From contig JAEOSD010000011.1 of assembly GCA_016840545.1 (NCBI GenBank), positions 1 to 32,773 of the forward strand: a DNA stretch of 32,773 nt, given 5' to 3'. This stretch comes from Promethearchaeota archaeon. Its GTDB lineage: Archaea; Asgardarchaeota; Lokiarchaeia; Sigyniarchaeales; SOKP01. Shown one piece after another: positions 1 to 7,610 of the stretch. The notes under the pieces are model-generated. The model was not told the DNA's origin. It searched no databases and was given only the letters and a program-made list of their open reading frames with translations. Within the stretch, counting starts at the first letter, position 1. Each line of letters opens with the position of its first letter. The position numbers and the translations under genes are program-made.

Positions 1-694
1 CAAGGACCCCTAATCGAAAAATATTTAAATTTACATTATTAACTAAACTTTGAAGTAGTAATTGCGGTTTAGTTTCTTTTGGATTAACAATCCAAGGGCC
101 AACTAATATGAAATTCTCTTTTGGAATACCCATTATAAATCCATTTAATTTGTCCTTTCGAATTAAAACATGACATAAATTTGGATGAAGAGAAAATCTT
201 CTTTTTAGAAGATATCCTCTATCTCCTCTAAAATGTTTTCGATCCAATTGAATTACTTTGCCAATATCTTTTAATGTCATTAAACGCACACTTTCAACTG
301 GTTTGGAAGTTAAAATCCCTTCTAATCTTAAAGAACGACAAATAGCTTGAAAACCTAACTTATTATATAAAGATATTATTTGGGGCACGGCATCAAGCAA
401 AATTGTTCTAGCACCTTTAGATTTTAAGTAATCAAATGCATATTTCATCAGATTTCTTCCAAATCCTTGCCTTCTAAATTTTTTTGCGACGATTAAATTT
501 CCTATGACTCCAAATGATCCATAAAATGCAGTAGAAACAATCCCATTAAGTATTCCCTTAGATTCAGAAATAAAAAAACCTTGCGGGGAAAATAGAAAGA
601 GATCTTCTAACTCTTCTTTAGAAGTCCCCCATTCTTCAATCTCAGTTAGTTTAAGGGCAAAATTTAATTCTTCTCTTGAAATTAGCCTTATCAT
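1..694 (-). CDS. GNAT-family N-acetyltransferase, C-terminus cut off by the window edge
   Basis: My own minus-strand translation from the ATG at 694 is open to position 1 (MIRLISREELNFALKLTEIEEWGTSKEELEDLFLFSPQGFFISESKGILNGIVSTAFYGSFGVIGNLIVAKKFRRQGFGRNLMKYAFDYLKSKGARTILLDAVPQIISLYNKLGFQ...). It has the GNAT acetyl-CoA motif RRQGFGRNLM and the YNKLGF motif. It is absent from the ORF track because it runs off the edge. Confidence 0.85.
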   Translation of the reverse strand, partial: MIRLISREELNFALKLTEIEEWGTSKEELEDLFLFSPQGFFISESKGILNGIVSTAFYGSFGVIGNLIVAKKFRRQGFGRNLMKYAFDYLKSKGARTILLDAVPQIISLYNKLGFQAICRSLRLEGILTSKPVESVRLMTLKDIGKVIQLDRKHFRGDRGYLLKRRFSLHPNLCHVLIRKDKLNGFIMGIPKENFILVGPWIVNPKETKPQLLLQSLVNNVNLNIFRLGVL

Positions 695-758
695 TACTTA
701 AACTTAAAATTTTATTTGTATTTACACGGAAAAATGATAAAAAAATAACTTACGGAAC

Positions 759-2333
759 TTACATGTAGGTAATAATTATATTATATTTCTTAATTTCTGA
801 TTCTATCTTCGCTTGCCCTAATGGTGTCAACGTTATAATATCGTTATTCTTTATTTTTAAAGATGTTAATTTAATATTTGGGTCTTTCATAGAAGGGATA
901 TACGGATTCCAATATAATTCTTTGTTGACTGGATTTGTAATCATCCATAATATTGGTTCTAATTCATGACCAATTATTCTCATGGCTTTAAAAATATATC
1001 CGATATCAGCATCAAATGGAACAACTATCTGAATGTTCTCCTCACCTTCTATTTTACCACATGCTAAACAATCTTCTCTTTTAACAATGTCAAGGTGATC
1101 AAATTGACCATACACGCCGTTATAATTAACATAGGGAGGATCCATTGGAGGTCCGACATTTCTACCATGTAATCTTAATAATATTTTTAGTGCTTCTTGT
1201 GATTGTATACTTGCTATTACTGAACTAACCGATTGGATCGCAGCAATTTTATTTCCAAGTATATTCTCCATTTCTTCAAACTTAAAATCTGGACCGAATG
1301 TTTCTGTGATATTATTTTTCCAATCTTGGATTTCTCCAGGGCTAAGAGTTTCCAATTTTTCAGGGGGAATATTCTCATTAAACACACGCTGTCTTAATGC
1401 TTCCAATTCTTCCTGTGCAATTTCTTTTAACTTCATAACGTCATCATCAACATTCATATCCGGTTTAAATCCATATTGTTTTTCAAAATTTACTTCAGCT
1501 TTTATCACACAATGATTTCTATTCCTAGGTAATCCTTTTAATGTACATGCAGCAACTAATTTATCATCAGCGGGAGGAATTGGTACAAGACATCGGTAAC
1601 AGGGAGTTAAATTTAAAACTTTCTCGGCATAATCCTTATCAAAATCTATCTCAACTTGTTTTTTAATGTGGTCTCTTATGGGTTCAATTTTTTCTCTTTT
1701 GATTTTCTCGATTAATTCCTCCAAGATTTCAATTTCTTTCAAAGCATCTAGATAATCAGGGTTTTCCACTTCCCACATCTTACTCTCCACAATTTTTTCA
1801 ATTTCAATATCTCTATTTTTATATTCAATTTCAGAATCCTCTGGAATAACAATTTGAACATGCCCCTCAAAACCAACTGTTCCCCCTTCAATCATTGGTT
1901 TTTTCAACCTAAGACATATCTTATTTAAATCTAATCGTGCGTTAAAATTATCTAGTGCAGCAATAATTACATCTGATTCTTCATACACAGACATGGGCAA
2001 CTTTTGTAGCTTTTCAAAGTAAAAATCCACTTCTAAATATGGATTCATTTCTTTTAAACGTTCTGCGGCCACCTCTGCTTTAGGGCGACCTTCATCTCCA
2101 GGTCTAAATAACATCTGCCGGGATAAGTTTGAAGTTTCTATAGTATCTAAATCTATTAAGATTAATTTTCCTATTCCCATTAAAGCAAAATCTTTAGCTA
2201 TTTCACACCCAAGAGCTCCAACCCCAACAATCATTATACATGAACTTTCAAGAGTTTCTTGGTCCCAACCGTCAATTAGTTGTTGCCTTGCATACATTCG
2301 AGATTTTAAAACATCCTCTTTATGTTCCATCAT
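759..2333 (-). CDS. E1-like ubiquitin/Ubl-activating enzyme (ThiF/UBA fold), eukaryotic UBA2/UBA3-like architecture
   Basis: Adenylation motifs GVGALGCEIAKDFALMGIGKLILIDLDTIETSNLSRQMLFRPGDEGRPKAEVAAE; LDNFNARLDLNKICL; GGTVGFEGHVQIV. Zn-type CYRC and CLAC pairs. Catalytic-Cys-type segment AACTLKGLPRNRNHC. C-terminal domain after the second CxxC resembles a ubiquitin-fold domain. Confidence 0.9.
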   Translation of the reverse strand: MMEHKEDVLKSRMYARQQLIDGWDQETLESSCIMIVGVGALGCEIAKDFALMGIGKLILIDLDTIETSNLSRQMLFRPGDEGRPKAEVAAERLKEMNPYLEVDFYFEKLQKLPMSVYEESDVIIAALDNFNARLDLNKICLRLKKPMIEGGTVGFEGHVQIVIPEDSEIEYKNRDIEIEKIVESKMWEVENPDYLDALKEIEILEELIEKIKREKIEPIRDHIKKQVEIDFDKDYAEKVLNLTPCYRCLVPIPPADDKLVAACTLKGLPRNRNHCVIKAEVNFEKQYGFKPDMNVDDDVMKLKEIAQEELEALRQRVFNENIPPEKLETLSPGEIQDWKNNITETFGPDFKFEEMENILGNKIAAIQSVSSVIASIQSQEALKILLRLHGRNVGPPMDPPYVNYNGVYGQFDHLDIVKREDCLACGKIEGEENIQIVVPFDADIGYIFKAMRIIGHELEPILWMITNPVNKELYWNPYIPSMKDPNIKLTSLKIKNNDIITLTPLGQAKIESEIKKYNIIITYM

Positions 2334-2442
2334 TTTAAAATGGCAATGTTTAATTATAATATGAGTATATTAACATATCAAAAGAATATAAATTCTTTTA
2401 GTGTTATATTGAAATAAAATATTAATAAGTAGAAAAGGATAA

Positions 2443-5400
2443 TTACTTCTTCTTCTTTTTAGTTAAATCCTTTAACATCTCTTTAATCTCATCAGCTTTT
2501 TCTTTATCCTTTGATAGCTGCATTTCTTCTCGTTTTTTAGCAGCATCCTCCTTAGAACTCTTAATTTCATTTATAAGTTCTTGCTTTAAATTGATTAATT
2601 CCTTCATATCTTTTCTAAATTTTTTTGCCGCTTTTTTCTCTATTTCTTTTTCTTCTTTTTGTATTAATTTCTGTTCTTTAATTTGTTTTTTGATTAAATG
2701 TGAAACTTCACCGGTCATATCGCTTAGTTCGCCAATAGTCTCTTGGATTTTTATCTCTTTTTCCTTTAATCGAATTTCTTCTAAGCGTTTTTTACTAACT
2801 AATTCTTCATAAATTTTTTGTATCCTTTTTTCTTCTTCTTTTACTTTTTCTTGGAGTAGTCTAGTATTTTCAATTTCTTTCTCAATGAATTTTGTTTGCT
2901 CATCCCAACCAATTTCGTTAAATTTTGCAATCGCTTGTTCAAAAAAATTATAAGCTTTTTCAAAATCGTGATGAATGGTTAACCGCTTTCCCTCATCTAT
3001 TAATTTTAACCCTTCATCCTTTAACTGATCGGCATATTGTTGTTGTTGTTTTAATTGGCTCCTCTTTTTCTGTTGTTCTCTTTTCCTTCTTAAATACTCT
3101 TCACGTCTCTGTCTAATTTCTTCTTGGAATTTCCCATATTCCCTTTGTCTTTGAATTCGTATTTCTTCTTCTCGTTTTTTCTTTTCTATTAAATTTTTCT
3201 TTTCTTGTTCTAAATCCTTTATTAAACTATTAATGCTATTTATTTCAGGTTCCCAACCAACTTTTTCAGCTAAAATGTTCCTTGCCTGATTATATAAAGA
3301 TATGGCATTATCATAATCTGGCATTTTCCTTATAAGGAAATTACCTGCTTTTTCTAAAAGAGAATAAGCAGCCTCTCTATTGCTTAATTGTTCTTGGGCC
3401 AACCTTTCTCGTTCTTGAAGTGCCATTTTTTGCGCTAATTGCTTTTCCTTTTCATATTTTCTTCTTTCTTCGATAAGAACTCTTAATTTCTTTTCTTCTT
3501 CAATTTTTGCTAGTTCTCTTTTCAATTTTGCTTGTTGTTGAACAAATTGCTGTTTTTTAAGATTTTCTACTTTAACGATCATCTCAGTGATAGAATCAGT
3601 TGGAAATTGTATTTCATTTAAAATTAACATGACTTGTCTATAAATATTTATTGCCTTATCATAATCCTTTGTTTTAATGAAATTTTCAGCGTCGTCTAAA
3701 ATTTTAAATGCTTCTTCTTTCTTTCCTTCCACTTTGGCTTTAACTTTTTCTATTTCTTGAATTTTAATTTTCTTTTCTTTTAGTCTTGCTTTTTCCCTAC
3801 TTATTTGCTCAGCTAACCTTTTATTAAATTTTTTCTGCTCATTCTCTTTTTGAATTTTGATCTCTAATTCCTTTTGTTTCTCTAATTCTTGCTCTCTTTT
3901 CTTATCAGTGACTTTTAAAATCATTTCTCGTACAGTTTCAGTTGGAAATTGAATTTCATTCAAAATTAATTCTGCACTATGATAAAAATCGAGTGCTTTA
4001 TCATATAGAGCTGCTTTTAAAAAGCTTTCAGCTTGGTCTAAAAGATCAAATGCATCTTCTTTTCTTTTGTCCATATATTCTTTAACAATTTCACGTTTTC
4101 TTAGCTCAATTTGTTTATTTTTTATTTTTTCTTTCTCAAAGTTCATATATTCTACAATTTTTTGCTGAAAAATTTTTTCCTCCTCCTCTTTCCTAATTTT
4201 TTGTTCTAGATCATAGTGTCTTGCTAAATCCTTTTCTCTTTTCTTCTCTTGGATATTTAAAATTAATTCTTTAATAGCATCCGTAGGGTACTGAATTTCA
4301 TTTAAAACTAATTCTGCTTGGTGATAAAGTTCAATTGCTTGCTCATACAATCCTATATTCACTAAATCCTCTGCTTTATCCATTAAATCAAACGCTTCGA
4401 TCTTAAGTGAATTTATTTGTTCCATTATTACTTCTTTCTTTTCAATTTCAATTTTCTTTGTTTTGAACCTTTCCCTTTCTCTCTTCATTTGTTCGGCAAG
4501 TTTCATTTCAAATTTTCTTTCTTCTTCAATTTGTTTTCTTGCTAGCTCTTTTTCTCTTAGCTTTGCTTTTTCCTTTTCTTCTTTTTTGAAATTAATTTCA
4601 TTAATTGTTTCTCGAATTAATTTTACATACCCGCCCTTCCAACCAATGCCGTCTAATAAATCTAGAGCTTGTTGGTATGTTGCCATAGCATCTTCAAAGC
4701 TTTCTTGATTCAGTAAAGAATCACCTTTATCAATTAACTTAAAGGCTTGTGCTTGTTTAATAAGCTGTTGAGCAGATAACTTTTTTTTTTTAACCAGTAT
4801 TTCTTGTTTTTGTTGCATTTTTTTAATTTCAATTTCTCTTTGGCGTTTTATTCGGTTAAAAAATTTAAAATCTTCCAATTCTTTTTTAACACCCTCCTCA
4901 ATGCGTTTTTGTTTCAGTAATTCCTTTTCCTTCTTTTTTATATCGATTTCCATGATAGCATTGTTTATAATTGGGATTTCCTCCTTCCATTGTATCTGTG
5001 CAAAAATATTAGCAACATTCCTATACGCCTCAATCGCTTCGTTAAATCTACCTAATGAAAGAAAATTTTGTGCCTTTTCAATCAGAATAAAAGCCTCACC
5101 TCTCTTTTGTTCACGATATTCTATTTCTTTATTTTTATCTCTTAATTTCAAAGCTTTTTGCTTAAACATTTCTTTTTGTAATTTTAGCTTATCTACAATA
5201 TTTATCTGAAATTCTTTTTCTCTTTTTTCTCTATCAAGCTTCTTTTGTAGCTCTCCTTGGTTCTTTAAAATTAGGTCCCTTTTTTGATTCTCGATTTCTA
5301 TTATAGCATTCCCTATAAATTCTACTTCATCATACCATTGAATTTCTGCAAAGATATTAGCTACAATATGATAATATTCAATTGCTTTATCAAAATTAGC

Positions 5401-7395
5401 TTCATTGATACATTTTTGAGCTTGATCTAGTATCTTGAAAGCATCTTCCTTCCTTTTCTGTCGATATTCTAACTCTTTATCTTTTTCTCTTATTTTTACT
5501 TCTTTTTTCCTCAGCTTCTCTCGTTCTGTTCTTAACTGAGTCGTAATTCTTTCATGAAAATCATATTCTTCTTTTTGTCTTTCAATTTCTCTTTGGATAT
5601 CTTTTTGTTTTTTTATTTCAATTTCGTTCTTCATATTTTCTAATTCTTTAATCGATGCTTCAATCAGAGGTACTTCTTCCTGCCATTGAATACTCGTAAA
5701 AATGTTAGCTGCATTTTGATAAGCTAAAATTGCATTATCTAAATTCCCCATTTTAATATACTTTTGGGCTTCATCTAGCGCTTTAAATGCGGAATCTTTA
5801 CGTTGCTCGATAAATCCTTGCTTATCCTTATCCAATTGGATTTCAATTTCTTTTTCTTTTAACTTTTTGCGTTCTCTTTCTAATAGAGTTGAAATTTGCT
5901 TCTGAAACTCTAATTCTTGTTTTGATTTTTCCTCTAATTTTTTCTGTGCTTCAAACTCCTTTTCATATTGTGTTTCTTTTAGTTTCTTCACACTATCGAT
6001 AGTGGTTTTAATTGTAGGAACATAAGATTCCCAACCTGATCCAAGATCAAGGAGTATTTCTAACGCATTTTGATATTCTTTAATTGCTCCATTAAAATCT
6101 TGATTTTGCTGGAGTTTATTATCAGCTTCATCTAAAAAGGTAAAAAATTGACTCTCTTTTTCCAATTGTGATTGTCTTTTTTGTACATATTCCCTATGTT
6201 GTACTTCAAAATCTTTTGCTGTCTGTATAACATGTTCTTTTTCTTTTAGAAACAACTGGTCTTGTATTTTTTCAAGATTATCTTCTCTCTTTTTTCTTAT
6301 ACCATCTAATTCTTCTTCATTATTTTGCTTTTCCTTTATATCATCTATAAAATTCACAACAGGTTGGATATATGAGTCCCATTCAATCGATTTAAATAAT
6401 TCTATAGCTCTTTGAAATTTCTCGATGGCTTTTGCGTATTGCTTTTCCCTTTCTAGTTTTTTAGCAAAATCGATCAAATTAAATGCTTCAATTTGTATAT
6501 CTTCCTCAGATTTTCTTTTATACTCAAATTCGACTACTTCAGAACTATCTGGTAACATTTGGGAATCAATTACAGAATCATGAATAGCATAAGATTCTTC
6601 AATTTGTTGTTTTGTTTCAAACCTTTCATGAATTTCTTTCTCTCTTATAAGCTTTTCAATTATAAATTGAAGATTTTGCGTCTGGTCCTTCCATCCGATT
6701 GAATTTAATAAATTAACTGCTTTTTTATAATTTTCAATTGCTGCATCAAATTTTTTATTTTTCTCATGAAATTTAGCATTATCAATAAATGCAAAAGCAT
6801 CATTTTGTACTTTCTCTTGTTTTGCTTTCATTTCTTGATATTTTCTAAGGTGTTCTGCCTTTTCAATACTCTTTATTTCACCAAAAGCATCCACTACCTG
6901 AGGTTTCCCTCCTATTTGCGAAGGTAGTTGTATAGAAATATCTTCATCACTCTTAGTAGTTTTTTGAGTTTCATTTTTATCTGTAAGAGCAGCAACTTTC
7001 ATTTTTAGATTTTGCAGTTGTGATTCAGACCACCCAGCTTGAGTTAATAATTTTATAGCAGAATTGTATCGCTCGATTGCATCCTGAAAACTTCCATCTG
7101 ATTCTAGTTCAGAAGCTCTGTCAATTATAACAAAAGCCTGATCCTGAAATTTTTCAATTTGAGCACTTAGTTGTTCATGCTGATATAATCTCTGTTCTTT
7201 TATGAAAGTCTTTAAACCCTCTATTCTATCATACAACTCACTAATTCTATGCATCATATAACCACTTTTTTTAAGATTATCGGCAGCTAATTGATAATTT
7301 TCAATAGCTTCCTGTGCCTTTCCTTCCGCTTCAAACCTCTGAGCTCTCTCTAAGTATTTGAGGGCTTCTTGAGCTAAATATTCATTATTCTGCAT
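2443..7395 (-). CDS. Giant repeat protein: ~14 TPR/MIT-like helical units separated by charged coiled-coil segments
   Basis: 1650-aa ORF. Repeated pattern AFxxLDxAexfxxxxxYdxAIxxYxxAxxIlxxI(Q/G)(W/F/Y)xxeixxixxxIxxi followed by K/E/R-rich helix. Units counted by eye. Confidence 0.9.
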   Translation of the reverse strand: MQNNEYLAQEALKYLERAQRFEAEGKAQEAIENYQLAADNLKKSGYMMHRISELYDRIEGLKTFIKEQRLYQHEQLSAQIEKFQDQAFVIIDRASELESDGSFQDAIERYNSAIKLLTQAGWSESQLQNLKMKVAALTDKNETQKTTKSDEDISIQLPSQIGGKPQVVDAFGEIKSIEKAEHLRKYQEMKAKQEKVQNDAFAFIDNAKFHEKNKKFDAAIENYKKAVNLLNSIGWKDQTQNLQFIIEKLIREKEIHERFETKQQIEESYAIHDSVIDSQMLPDSSEVVEFEYKRKSEEDIQIEAFNLIDFAKKLEREKQYAKAIEKFQRAIELFKSIEWDSYIQPVVNFIDDIKEKQNNEEELDGIRKKREDNLEKIQDQLFLKEKEHVIQTAKDFEVQHREYVQKRQSQLEKESQFFTFLDEADNKLQQNQDFNGAIKEYQNALEILLDLGSGWESYVPTIKTTIDSVKKLKETQYEKEFEAQKKLEEKSKQELEFQKQISTLLERERKKLKEKEIEIQLDKDKQGFIEQRKDSAFKALDEAQKYIKMGNLDNAILAYQNAANIFTSIQWQEEVPLIEASIKELENMKNEIEIKKQKDIQREIERQKEEYDFHERITTQLRTEREKLRKKEVKIREKDKELEYRQKRKEDAFKILDQAQKCINEANFDKAIEYYHIVANIFAEIQWYDEVEFIGNAIIEIENQKRDLILKNQGELQKKLDREKREKEFQINIVDKLKLQKEMFKQKALKLRDKNKEIEYREQKRGEAFILIEKAQNFLSLGRFNEAIEAYRNVANIFAQIQWKEEIPIINNAIMEIDIKKKEKELLKQKRIEEGVKKELEDFKFFNRIKRQREIEIKKMQQKQEILVKKKKLSAQQLIKQAQAFKLIDKGDSLLNQESFEDAMATYQQALDLLDGIGWKGGYVKLIRETINEINFKKEEKEKAKLREKELARKQIEEERKFEMKLAEQMKRERERFKTKKIEIEKKEVIMEQINSLKIEAFDLMDKAEDLVNIGLYEQAIELYHQAELVLNEIQYPTDAIKELILNIQEKKREKDLARHYDLEQKIRKEEEEKIFQQKIVEYMNFEKEKIKNKQIELRKREIVKEYMDKRKEDAFDLLDQAESFLKAALYDKALDFYHSAELILNEIQFPTETVREMILKVTDKKREQELEKQKELEIKIQKENEQKKFNKRLAEQISREKARLKEKKIKIQEIEKVKAKVEGKKEEAFKILDDAENFIKTKDYDKAINIYRQVMLILNEIQFPTDSITEMIVKVENLKKQQFVQQQAKLKRELAKIEEEKKLRVLIEERRKYEKEKQLAQKMALQERERLAQEQLSNREAAYSLLEKAGNFLIRKMPDYDNAISLYNQARNILAEKVGWEPEINSINSLIKDLEQEKKNLIEKKKREEEIRIQRQREYGKFQEEIRQRREEYLRRKREQQKKRSQLKQQQQYADQLKDEGLKLIDEGKRLTIHHDFEKAYNFFEQAIAKFNEIGWDEQTKFIEKEIENTRLLQEKVKEEEKRIQKIYEELVSKKRLEEIRLKEKEIKIQETIGELSDMTGEVSHLIKKQIKEQKLIQKEEKEIEKKAAKKFRKDMKELINLKQELINEIKSSKEDAAKKREEMQLSKDKEKADEIKEMLKDLTKKKKK

Positions 7396-7610
7396 TATAA
7401 TTACTTCTCTTGAAATTGTTTTTAATTTGGAATAAATTGATGGTTAAAAACATTTTGCCATTCTTACAATAAATTAAACCCTTTTATCAAATAAATTTTT
7501 TATATCTTGCCAATTAATTTATTTAAATTAAATAAGTTAAAAATTTTTTACCAAGATTATTATCTCTAATTTCTCATCAGAGTTTAAATATTATTTTATG
7601 AGATTTAGAT

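Noticed and set aside
1306-1515. Plus-strand 69-aa ORF antisense to the E1 gene
   Set aside because: No recognisable motif; fully contained in a strongly supported CDS on the other strand.
2591-5209. Plus-strand ORFs 2591-2812, 2925-3116, 4463-4708 and 4901-5209 inside the giant gene
   Set aside because: Antisense shadows of a K/E-rich repeat protein, giving S/F/I-rich low-complexity translations. The sense frame is a coherent repeat protein.
2443-7395. Assembly artefact or SMC-type protein as explanation for the giant ORF
   Set aside because: The reading frame is intact over 1650 codons with diverged, not identical, units. No Walker A/B or ABC signature motif was seen, so it is not an SMC/Rad50 ATPase.
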